From contig NZ_LMUW01000015.1 in assembly GCF_009765735.1 (NCBI RefSeq), positions 1-64,000 on the forward strand: DNA of 64,000 bases, written 5' to 3'. The DNA is from Xenophilus sp. L33. GTDB taxonomy: Bacteria > Pseudomonadota > Gammaproteobacteria > Burkholderiales > Burkholderiaceae_C. Below the pieces are notes generated by a model. It searched no databases and had not been told where the DNA came from. It was given only the letters and a program-made list of their open reading frames with translations. This document shows positions 52,372 to 59,207 of this stretch, piece after piece. The translations under genes and the position numbers were made by a program. Each line of letters starts with the position of its first letter. Positions within the stretch are counted from its first letter, which is position 1.

Positions 52372-53454
52372 TCAGATCGCCTCGGGCTTGCGCAGCGTCT
52401 GCATGCGGTCGATCGCGTGCACCTTGATCTTGCGCACCTCCGAGCCCTGGCGCACGGTGAGCTCGACCTCGGTGTCGGCCACCGGGCGGCGCCAAAGCTG
52501 CTTGTAGAAGGCCTCCAGCGAACCGACCGGCACGCCGTCGACTTCCAGCACCACGTCGCCCGGCTGCAGCCCCGCGGCCAGCGACGGGCCGGCGCGGTCG
52601 ACCCGCTCGATCAGCACGTGGCCATCGTGCTCGGTCGACGACAGGCCGAGCCAGGGGCGCACGCTGGCGCGCGTGCGGCCGGTGCTTTCCATCTCGCCCA
52701 GCACCGGCTGCAGCAGCTCGACCGGCACGAACATGTTGCCCGGCAGGGTGTGGCCCGGCCCGGCCGCCTCCAGCACGAAGAGGCTGCCGATGCCGATCAG
52801 CTCGCCCTTGGAATTGAACAGGCCGGCGCCGCTGTGGTTGCCGATCGGCGGGCTGGTGAAGATCGCGTCCTCGATGTAGTACTCCCAGTAGCCGGAGAAG
52901 GAATGGGTGGCCACCACGCGGGTGAAGTCTTCCTCGGTGCCGCCGCTGCTGCCGGTGGCGGCCAGCAGCGGCTCGCCCGGCTTGAGGCCCGCGGCGCTCG
53001 CCAGCGGCACCGGCGCGATGTCGCCGAGCGGCACCAGCGGCCGCACCAGCGCGAAGCCGGTGGCCAGGTCGTAGGCCACCTGGCGCGCCGGCAGGACGCG
53101 GTCGTCCTGGGTCACGACCTCGATCGTCTCGGCTTCGAGCAGCAGGTAGCCGATGGTGAGGATCAGGCCGTCCGGCCCGATGACCACGCCGGAGCCGATG
53201 CGATGGTGGCCGAGCGAATTGGCCGAGGTGGCGTCGTCGGTGGCGGTGATGCGCAGTTCGACCACCGCGTCGCCGGCGCGCTTGATGGCCTGCACCTGGG
53301 CGTCGGCGGCGGCGGCATCGGTGAGCGGCGCCGCGACCGGGTCGGCGGTCACGGCCGGCGGTGCGGCCGCCTGCACCGCGCAGGCGGCAAGCAGCAGGCA
53401 GCTGGCGAACACGATGCCTGCCAGGCGCAGAAGGCGTGAAAGACGATTCGGCAT
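52372..53454 (-). CDS. S1C trypsin-like PDZ protein with degenerate catalytic triad
   Basis: A 360-aa exported protein with a Sec signal (residues 1-30, LLLAACAVQAAA; the Cys could allow lipidation). A trypsin-like domain and one PDZ domain follow (RPWLGLSSTEHDGHVLIERV ... LQPGDVVLEVDGVPVGSLEAF). The catalytic His expected in a T-x-x-H-V motif is replaced: ILTIGYLLLEA has Tyr there. The Asp position reads ATGFALV. Only the Ser region, GNHSGAG, remains recognisable. It is thus probably a non-proteolytic HtrA relative, perhaps a chaperone or peptide-binding protein. It stands alone between the isomerase gene and the catalase-like gene. Confidence 0.8.
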   Translation of the reverse strand: MPNRLSRLLRLAGIVFASCLLLAACAVQAAAPPAVTADPVAAPLTDAAAADAQVQAIKRAGDAVVELRITATDDATSANSLGHHRIGSGVVIGPDGLILTIGYLLLEAETIEVVTQDDRVLPARQVAYDLATGFALVRPLVPLGDIAPVPLASAAGLKPGEPLLAATGSSGGTEEDFTRVVATHSFSGYWEYYIEDAIFTSPPIGNHSGAGLFNSKGELIGIGSLFVLEAAGPGHTLPGNMFVPVELLQPVLGEMESTGRTRASVRPWLGLSSTEHDGHVLIERVDRAGPSLAAGLQPGDVVLEVDGVPVGSLEAFYKQLWRRPVADTEVELTVRQGSEVRKIKVHAIDRMQTLRKPEAI

Positions 53455-53524
53455 GACCGCGCTCCTCGGGAACGTTGGAATCCGATGTTGCGCCGCCGGC
53501 CCCGGCCCTGCAAGGCAGTGGGAT

Positions 53525-54628
53525 TCAGGGCAGCTCGCCAGCCGGCCGCGGCTCGTGCAGCGGGCAGCCGTTGCGCTTGCCGCGGAAGGCCGCCGACGCC
53601 GCGTAGGCGACCCGGCGCGCCCGCATCACGCCGCCGAGCGGCCGGTGCGCGGCCAGGGCATGCCAGGGGTTGAAGGCCATGCCTTCGTCGATCTCGCGCA
53701 CCCGCGCATCGGACCAGGCGTCCTGCGGGCCGACCGTCAGCCGCGCCACCGCGACGAAGGGGCTGAGCGCCTCGGGCCATTCGACCGAGGCGTCCTCGAT
53801 CGGCATCTTCTCGACGTCCATGCACAGCTGCACCCGCAGCTCCCATTCGGCCGGGCCCGCCCCGGCGTCGGCGAAGAAGGCGACGACCGCATCGCGGGTG
53901 CCGTCCGGCTTGCCGTCGAGGTCGATCGGCCGGCCGGCGAGGGCGGTCAGCGCCGGCGACACCGGCGCCAGCTGCAGCTTGGCGACGTGGGCGCCATAGC
54001 GCACCGGCACCTCGGTGAAGAAGGTGGCGCCCAGCGGATGCGTTTCCGGATGGCCGCCGAGCGCCACCAGCGTCGCGCTCTTGCCGCCGACCGCCTCGAC
54101 CGCCTTCTCGGCGCCCTGCAGCACGCTGGACAGCGCCTTCTTGAGCCCCGGCGCGTGGTCCGTGGTGGACGCGAGCAGCTTCAGGCTCTTGAGGAAGCCC
54201 TTGGCGTCGGGCGCTGAGAAGGTCGGGCCGTCGACGAACAGGAAGTCCTGCGTGTGGTCCTGCTCGGAGCCTTCGACCCGCTCGCCGCCGACGTCCAGGA
54301 TCTTGAGCGCCAGGCCGCGCGGCAGCGAGACCCGGTCGTCGAGCTTCTCGGCCGGCGGGGTCGACAGCCGCAGCACCGCCGCGTAGCTGCCGGGCGCCGC
54401 GAACAGGCCCTGGGCCAGGCTGGGCGGCAGGCCGTCCAGCACTCGCAACTCGCCGCGCAGCAGGCCGTGGCTCTTGGCGTGGACGCCGCGCTCGGCATGG
54501 CCGGTGTGATCGGCCATCGTCTTGGCCATCGACAGCAGCGTGTCGACCAGCTGCGCCTGGGTCTCGGGCTCATCGGGCTGGACGACCTCAAGGTCGGGCG
54601 TATAGAGAACCGGGGTCTGCAGCGTCAT
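53525..54628 (-). CDS. Catalase-fold haem protein (SrpA/catalase-related family)
   Basis: A 367-aa member of the small catalase-related haem proteins. Catalase-like features: the ERGVHAKSHGLLRGELRV segment with the distal His and the Ser beside it, and LRLSTPP. LALKILDV, DFLFVDGPTFSAPDAKGF and the C-terminal FNPWHALAAHRPLGGVMRAR region match catalase-related peroxidases. It lacks the flavodoxin-like domain and the extra length of classical catalases. It could remove organic peroxides or act on fatty-acid hydroperoxides. The start at 54628 faces a 450-bp intergenic region. Confidence 0.82.
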   Translation of the reverse strand: MTLQTPVLYTPDLEVVQPDEPETQAQLVDTLLSMAKTMADHTGHAERGVHAKSHGLLRGELRVLDGLPPSLAQGLFAAPGSYAAVLRLSTPPAEKLDDRVSLPRGLALKILDVGGERVEGSEQDHTQDFLFVDGPTFSAPDAKGFLKSLKLLASTTDHAPGLKKALSSVLQGAEKAVEAVGGKSATLVALGGHPETHPLGATFFTEVPVRYGAHVAKLQLAPVSPALTALAGRPIDLDGKPDGTRDAVVAFFADAGAGPAEWELRVQLCMDVEKMPIEDASVEWPEALSPFVAVARLTVGPQDAWSDARVREIDEGMAFNPWHALAAHRPLGGVMRARRVAYAASAAFRGKRNGCPLHEPRPAGELP

Positions 54629-54779
54629 CGCGGATTCCTGCGTTTGATAAACCGCGATTCAGCGCCGGAGCGCGAGCGCGCCTTGTAGGAAAGGCCCGCC
54701 AGCGCCTGTCACACGATCGAAGTACGATCTCGAATGACGTTCGCTTTGCAAAGAATAGCAACTGTCATGCCAGAAAGCA

Positions 54780-54785
54780 TATAAT
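54780..54785 (+). promoter_or_regulatory. -10 element of the infA2-dbpA operon promoter
   Basis: A perfect TATAAT; the -35 region at the correct distance is weak (AGCAAC or TAGCAA). Transcription would start near 54792, leaving a leader of nearly 290 nt before the first gene. A+T-richness around it contrasts with the surroundings. Confidence 0.6.
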
Positions 54786-54791
54786 CCGTGG

Positions 54792-55078
54792 TTCGTTTCG
54801 ATTTGACGACGAAGCACTTTCGTCCTATGTCGGCTGGTCCGGGGAAGCAAGCAAGTTCCCGGGCTTTTCATGCCAAGCCGGCTTCACAGTGTGTTGGAGC
54901 GCCATCCCGGGCGCCCATGAACTGCCACCACTGCCTTCGTATTTTTGTTGAAGCGAACAGCGCACGCTGCCCGCTCCCGTTGACGCCTTGTTCGGCGTCG
55001 TCGCCGGCCGGCAGCCGCGCGTTAATTTCATTCATTTATCTGTGCGTTTCGCGGTGTCGCGAAGCGCCGAGGCTTTCG
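54792..55078 (+). promoter_or_regulatory. Long structured 5' leader of a translation/helicase operon
   Basis: About 287 nt without a supported gene between the TATAAT and the 83-aa gene. It holds a hairpin followed by CTTTTC (54839-54868), a second stem GACGCC/GGCGTC (54982-54999) and an A+T-rich stretch TTAATTTCATTCATTTAT near 55022. Long structured leaders before translation factors and RNA helicases often serve cold-shock control. The region 54629-54779 carries the opposite promoter for the catalase-like gene; nothing else was seen. Confidence 0.45.
54839..54868 (+). terminator. Candidate attenuator hairpin in the leader
   Basis: CCGGG-G-AA pairs with TT-CCCGG (one bulged G, 9-nt loop), followed by GCTTTTC. 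It lies about 50 nt after the predicted transcription start, a place fit for premature termination. Confidence 0.4.
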
Positions 55079-55330
55079 ATGGACATCATTCAAAACAGCA
55101 TCGCGGTGGGCAAGTACCTGGTCTCGCCGCTCATCAAGGACCTGGACGACGGGCGTTTCGCCGCGTCGGTCTCGATCCGTTCCGGCCGCGGCAGCGGCAC
55201 GCACGACCGCGTGATGCGCTTCACGCCGCGCTTTGCCAGCCATGCGGCGGCCCTGCGCTACGCGATCGACGAAGGCCTCGGCTGGGTGTGCGAGCGCACC
55301 TCGCCGCCGACCCCCGCCTGCCTGGCCTGA
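55079..55330 (+). CDS. 83-residue conserved-looking protein upstream of infA2
   Basis: A small protein starting [20 protein letters not shown]. The middle, [26 protein letters not shown], and the [14 protein letters not shown] segment suggest a compact alpha/beta fold with a DUF-type double-stranded-RNA-like or Csp-associated look. No named family is certain. The ATG at 55079 is chosen by the family-like start; the longer frame runs through the untranslated leader. It precedes an IF-1 gene (64 bp) and dbpA, so a role linked to ribosomes or cold adaptation is possible. Confidence 0.7.
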   Translation: MDIIQNSIAVGKYLVSPLIKDLDDGRFAASVSIRSGRGSGTHDRVMRFTPRFASHAAALRYAIDEGLGWVCERTSPPTPACLA

Positions 55331-55394
55331 AAGCTGCACCAGCGACATTTTTCTCCCGCCTCATCACGAACCACACCAGCCAAGAAGGACCTTC

Positions 55395-55664
55395 ATGCCC
55401 AAGGAAGAACTGATCGAAATGAACGGCGCAGTCACCGAAGTGCTGCCTGACTCGCGCTACCGCGTGACCCTGGACAACGGCCACCAGCTGATCGCCTACA
55501 GCGGCGGCAAGATGCGCAAGCACCACATCCGCATCCTGGCCGGCGACAAGGTGTCGCTGGAGCTGTCGCCCTACGACCTGACCAAGGGTCGCATCACCTT
55601 CCGCCACCTGGAACGCCGCGGTCCGCCGCCGGTCAACAGCGGCAACAACACGCAGCGCCGCTGA
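55395..55664 (+). CDS. infA: Translation initiation factor IF-1 (second-type)
   Basis: An 89-aa S1/OB-fold protein with the IF-1 signature: [61 protein letters not shown] and ITFRH. IF-1 binds the ribosomal A site during initiation. The C-terminal 17 residues ([17 protein letters not shown]) extend the usual 72-aa factor. Burkholderiales often carry a second IF-1 away from the ribosomal protein operon; that fits this location between a small gene and a cold-shock-type helicase. AAGGAC lies upstream of ATG 55395. Confidence 0.95.
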   Translation: MPKEELIEMNGAVTEVLPDSRYRVTLDNGHQLIAYSGGKMRKHHIRILAGDKVSLELSPYDLTKGRITFRHLERRGPPPVNSGNNTQRR

Positions 55665-55675
55665 CGCCTCCTCTC

Positions 55676-57076
55676 GTGACCGATCCCGTTGCCACCGATT
55701 TCGCCACGCTGCCGCTGTCGCCCCAGGCGCTGGCGAACCTGAAGCAGCTCGGCTACCTGCAGATGACCCCGATCCAGGCCGCGAGCCTGCCGGTGGCGCT
55801 GCTCGGACGCGACCTGATCGCCCAGGCCAAGACCGGCAGCGGCAAGACCGCCGCCTTCGCGCTGGCCCTGCTGGCCAACCTCAACCCGCGCCGCTTCGCG
55901 ATCCAGTCGATGGTGCTGTGCCCGACCCGCGAGCTGGCCGATCAGGTGACCACCGAGATCCGCCGACTGGCGCGCGCCGAAGAGAACATCAAGGTGGTGA
56001 CCCTGTGCGGCGGCGTCGCGCTGCGCGGCCAGCTGGCCAGCCTGGAGCACGGCGCCCACGTGGTCGTCGGCACGCCGGGCCGCATCATGGACCACCTCGA
56101 GCGCGGCAGCCTGCAGCTGGAGGCGCTCAACACGCTGGTGCTCGACGAAGCCGACCGGATGCTCGACATGGGCTTCCTCGACGACATCGTGAAGGTCGCC
56201 CGGCAGTGCCCGAAGGAGCGCCAGACGCTGCTCTTCTCGGCCACCTACCCCGAAGGCATCCAGGCGCTGGCGGCGCAGTTCATGAAGACGCCGCAGCAGG
56301 TCGTGGTGCAGGCCCAGCACGAGGAAGGCAAGATCCGCCAGCGCTGGTACCAGGTGAAGAACACCGAGCGCCTGCACGCCGTCAGCCTGCTCTTGAACCA
56401 CTTCCGGCCGCAGAGCTCCCTCGCCTTCTGCAACACCAAGCAGCAGTGCCGCGACCTGGTGCAGGTGCTGCAGGCGCAGGGCTTCAGCGCATTGGCGCTG
56501 TTCGGCGAGCTGGAGCAGCGCGAGCGCGACCAGGTGCTGGTGCAGTTCGCCAACCGCAGCTGCTCGGTGCTGGTGGCGACCGACGTCGCGGCGCGCGGCC
56601 TGGACATCGCCGACCTCGAGGCGGTGATCAACGTCGACGTCACGCCCGACGCCGAGGTGCACATCCACCGCATCGGCCGCACCGGCCGCGGCGCCGCCGA
56701 GGGCCTGGCGCTCAACCTCGCGTCGATGGACGAGATGGGCAGCGTCGGCAAGATCGAGCAGCTGCAGGGCCGCGAATCCGAATGGCATCCGCTGGCCGAG
56801 CTGACCGCCGGCAGTGCCGCACCGCTGCAGCCGGCCATGGCCACCTTGCAGATCGTCGGCGGCCGCAAGGAGAAGATCCGCGCCGGCGACGTGCTGGGCG
56901 CGCTCACCGGCGACGCCGGCTTCACCCGCGAGCAGGTCGGCAAGATCAACGTCAACGAGTTTTCCACCTACGTGGCGGTCGACCGGCGCATCGCGCGCGA
57001 AGCCGCCCACAAGCTTTCCACCGGCCGCGTCAAGGGCAAGTCCGTCAAAGTGCGGCTGCTCGACGATGTGGCCTAA
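55676..57076 (+). CDS. dbpA: DEAD-box RNA helicase DbpA
   Basis: A 466-aa ATP-dependent RNA helicase for 50S ribosome assembly. Helicase motifs are complete: AQAKTGSGKTAAF (I), PTRELADQV (Ia), VLDEADRMLDMGF (II), LLFSATYP (III), VATDVAARGLDI (V) and HRIGRTGRG (VI). The C-terminal domain, IVGGRKEKIRAGDVLGALTG and GKINVNEFSTYVAV, is the DbpA RNA-binding domain that recognises 23S rRNA hairpin 92. Starts at GTG 55676, 11 bp after the IF-1 stop. It is presumably co-transcribed with IF-1. Confidence 0.95.
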   Translation: MTDPVATDFATLPLSPQALANLKQLGYLQMTPIQAASLPVALLGRDLIAQAKTGSGKTAAFALALLANLNPRRFAIQSMVLCPTRELADQVTTEIRRLARAEENIKVVTLCGGVALRGQLASLEHGAHVVVGTPGRIMDHLERGSLQLEALNTLVLDEADRMLDMGFLDDIVKVARQCPKERQTLLFSATYPEGIQALAAQFMKTPQQVVVQAQHEEGKIRQRWYQVKNTERLHAVSLLLNHFRPQSSLAFCNTKQQCRDLVQVLQAQGFSALALFGELEQRERDQVLVQFANRSCSVLVATDVAARGLDIADLEAVINVDVTPDAEVHIHRIGRTGRGAAEGLALNLASMDEMGSVGKIEQLQGRESEWHPLAELTAGSAAPLQPAMATLQIVGGRKEKIRAGDVLGALTGDAGFTREQVGKINVNEFSTYVAVDRRIAREAAHKLSTGRVKGKSVKVRLLDDVA

Positions 57077-57112
57077 TCACGTCCTTCGTTTTTTTCCTTA
57101 GCAGAGCTTTCC

Positions 57113-57283
57113 ATGCCCAACAAAATCCGCACCGAGGCCGACCGCATGGCCACCCCCAAGCCCATCCCGCAACCTGGCTACAACGTCCCGAAGTCGGGCG
57201 GCGGCCAGAAGGTGAGCCTGGAGCGCGGCACCGCCACGCGCAGCAAGAAGAACCCGGGCAAGCGGGCCAAGAAGGGCGGCTGA
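57113..57283 (+). CDS. 56-residue basic protein downstream of dbpA
   Basis: A Lys/Arg/Gly/Pro-rich peptide starting MPNKIRTEADRMATPKPIPQ and ending SKKNPGKRAKKGG. It is very basic, so it may bind nucleic acid. The frame is GC-rich with good third-position bias and stands 36 bp after the dbpA stop. A strong terminator follows 62 bp later. No family is recognised. It is too short for most gene finders, so it may be missed in related genomes. Confidence 0.55.
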   Translation: MPNKIRTEADRMATPKPIPQPGYNVPKSGGGQKVSLERGTATRSKKNPGKRAKKGG

Positions 57284-57345
57284 TCGGCGGGCGCTCCCGG
57301 AGCGCCTTCCCGTCCCGCAGTTCATTTCCGGTCCGTCCAGGACCA

Positions 57346-57376
57346 GCGACGCGCCTTCGGGCGCGTTGTCGTTTTT
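57346..57376 (+). terminator. Rho-independent terminator of the infA2-dbpA operon
   Basis: GCGACGCGCC and GGCGCGTTGT form a 10-bp stem (two G-T pairs) with a TTCG tetraloop, followed by C-G-TTTTT at 57372-57376. It ends 13 bp before the next start codon. Confidence 0.85.
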
Positions 57377-57389
57377 GTTCTCCGCACCC

Positions 57390-57689
57390 ATGTCCGACGA
57401 CTACCAGATCGACATCCCGCCCTCGTTCTTCGCGGTCTACACCGATGCGCGAAAGCGCCTGACTGAGCCGATCGGGGTGGTGCGAGAGCGCTACGAGGTC
57501 TGCGAGGACCTGGCCAACCACCTGGTGCAGCACGCGCAGTTGCTGCATCACGTCGAGGTGCCTTCGGAGAGCGAGATCCTGCAGCGCATCCAGGCCGGGC
57601 TGGAGACGCCGGACGCCGGCGTCGCGCCGGCCGAGGCGCAGTGGATCGTGCGGCGGCTGGCCGAACTGCTGGGGTGGAACCCTCTCTGA
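57390..57689 (+). CDS. 99-residue conserved-looking protein of unknown function
   Basis: Acidic helical protein: MSDDYQIDIPPSFFAVYTDAR, then YEVCEDLANHLVQHAQLLHH and a C-terminal WIVRRLAELLGWNPL. Similar proteins in related bacteria carry the misleading label 'ATPase with chaperone activity' in my memory, but no nucleotide-binding motif is present here. The ATG at 57390 is preferred over the upstream in-frame ATG, which lies in the terminator. Because a terminator sits directly upstream, it needs its own promoter or read-through. Confidence 0.65.
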   Translation: MSDDYQIDIPPSFFAVYTDARKRLTEPIGVVRERYEVCEDLANHLVQHAQLLHHVEVPSESEILQRIQAGLETPDAGVAPAEAQWIVRRLAELLGWNPL

Positions 57690-57739
57690 GCTTCCCGCGT
57701 CCGGGCCTACGATGGCCGCATCGCCCGATGGAGTGACCC

Positions 57740-57919
57740 ATGAGCAACGAGCTGCGCCACAAGCTGCATGAACTGCAGGACCTCTCGACGAACGCCCCCG
57801 ACCCGGCCACGCGGGCGATCATCGAGGCGCTGCGGCTGCAGACCGCGATCCTCAACGAGCGGCTGTTCCGCATCGAGCTGCAACTGGCCGAGGCGACGAA
57901 GCGAACCGACCCGGCCTGA
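57740..57919 (+). CDS. 59-residue helical protein of unknown function
   Basis: A short helical, coiled-coil-like protein: MSNELRHKLHELQDL at the start and ALRLQTAILNERLFRIELQLAEA near the end, heptad-like in Leu and Ile. It has GGAG upstream at 57730-57733. It follows the previous gene by 50 bp on the same strand and may be co-transcribed. No family is recognised. Confidence 0.5.
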   Translation: MSNELRHKLHELQDLSTNAPDPATRAIIEALRLQTAILNERLFRIELQLAEATKRTDPA

Positions 57920-57933
57920 GCCCGCGGCCGGCT

Positions 57934-58245
57934 TCAGCCGCGGCGCTCTGCGTTTCGCTTGCGGGTCGCCGCGGCCTTGCGCGCCGAGGCCGAACGCGCC
58001 GCCGCGCTGCGGCCGGCCGAAGCGGCCCCGCCAAGCTTGCCGCCCTTGACCGCCGGCGCGTGGTTCTCCGGCTGGCCCCGGCCCGAACCGCTCTTCTTGC
58101 CGCCGCCGGTCTCCTTGTTGACCGTGGCCCAGGCGCGCCGCTCGGCCTCGCCCTTGGCGACGCCGCGATGCTCGTAGCCCGACTCGATGTGTTGCGCCTC
58201 GCGCTTCTGCTTGTCCGTGTAGGAAGACTTGTCGCCTCTGGGCAT
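57934..58245 (-). CDS. Small basic Gly/Lys/Ala-rich protein
   Basis: A 103-aa basic protein. The N-terminal part, MPRGDKSSYTDKQKREAQHI then ESGYEHRGVAKGEAERRAWA, is well ordered and conserved-looking. Next comes NKETGGGKKSGSGRGQPEN and a Lys/Ala/Ser-rich C-terminal tail (AASAGRSAAARSASARKAAA). Similar proteins are sometimes named plasmid-stabilisation proteins without evidence. The tail suggests DNA or RNA binding. It is divergent from the SGNH hydrolase gene with about 185 bp between starts. Confidence 0.65.
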   Translation of the reverse strand: MPRGDKSSYTDKQKREAQHIESGYEHRGVAKGEAERRAWATVNKETGGGKKSGSGRGQPENHAPAVKGGKLGGAASAGRSAAARSASARKAAATRKRNAERRG

Positions 58246-58429
58246 GGCATGGCTCCTTCGATGATCCAAGAAGCGCCTTGTCGCGCGGCGCGCCGGGCAC
58301 GCAGGTAGGAAGTCGAAGGAGCCTGGCGTCGGCGGTGGCTTGCAGCCCCGCCACTGGCTGTTCGGCCGGTTCCTACAGAACGGTCGATGCGCTACCTTTG
58401 AGCTCCAAAAAAACGATCTGGAGCCGAGG

Positions 58430-59200
58430 GTGAAACGACAGCACACCGCCGCCGTGAGTGCATTGACCTTGCTGGTCGCGTTCGCCGCGGGCACCGCCGC
58501 CTATGCCGCGCTGCGTCTGAAGGCCTCGGCCCGACTGGCCCGTGCCGGCCACGCCTTCGCGCACGAGGCCGAGGCCGAAGGCGCCCGGTTGCTGGTGGTC
58601 GGCGACAGCACCGCGCGCGGCACCGGCGCCAGCGGCGCCGCCTGCAGCGTGCCGGGCCTGCTGTCGCGGGCCAATCCGTCGCTCACGGTGGTCAACCGCG
58701 CGCGCGAAGGCGCCGGCTTCGATGAGGTGCTCGCGCAGCTGGACGGCCGCGAACGCTTCGACGCGGTGCTGGTGCTGGCCGGCGGCATCGACCTCCTGCG
58801 CGGCACCCGCGAGGCGGCCCTGCGCGATGCGGTGCGCCAGGTGGCGCAGCGCGCGCGGCTGCAGGCCGAGCTGGTGGTCTTCATGCCGCCGGGCAACCTC
58901 GCCCACGTGCCCTTCTTCCTGCCGCCCTGGAACTGGTGGCTGGGCTGGCGTTCGCGCCGGTTGCACGCGATCGTGGCCGAGACGGCCGCGGCCAACGGCG
59001 CGCGCTACGTCTCGCTGCTGAGCGACCGCGACGTCGACCCGTTCGCGCGCCATCCCAAGCGCATGCGCGGGCGCGACGGCCTGCATCCGAACGACGCCGG
59101 CTACGAGCTGTGGCAGCGCGAGCTGGAGACGCAGGCGCAGCTGTCGGCGAAGCTGCGGCGCATCGGGAGAAGCGCAGCCGCGCGCGGACCGGCCATCTGA
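58430..59200 (+). CDS. SGNH/GDSL-type hydrolase
   Basis: A 256-aa exported or membrane-tethered esterase-like protein. An N-terminal hydrophobic helix (ALTLLVAFAAGTAAYAAL) serves as signal or anchor. Block I is LLVVGDSTARGTGASG with the nucleophile Ser, block III is GGID in place of the more usual GxND, and block V is DGLHPNDAGYELW with Asp and His. It would hydrolyse ester or acyl bonds in the periplasm. The GTG start at 58430 has GGAG about 7 nt upstream. It converges with the helicase gene (7-bp gap). Confidence 0.82.
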   Translation: MKRQHTAAVSALTLLVAFAAGTAAYAALRLKASARLARAGHAFAHEAEAEGARLLVVGDSTARGTGASGAACSVPGLLSRANPSLTVVNRAREGAGFDEVLAQLDGRERFDAVLVLAGGIDLLRGTREAALRDAVRQVAQRARLQAELVVFMPPGNLAHVPFFLPPWNWWLGWRSRRLHAIVAETAAANGARYVSLLSDRDVDPFARHPKRMRGRDGLHPNDAGYELWQRELETQAQLSAKLRRIGRSAAARGPAI

Positions 59201-59207
59201 ACGCGGT

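Noticed and set aside
54788..55078. Upstream extension of the 83-aa gene through the leader.
   Set aside because: The extension is Cys/Ser/Pro-rich without conservation signs and starts right beside the TATAAT, where no ribosome site would fit.
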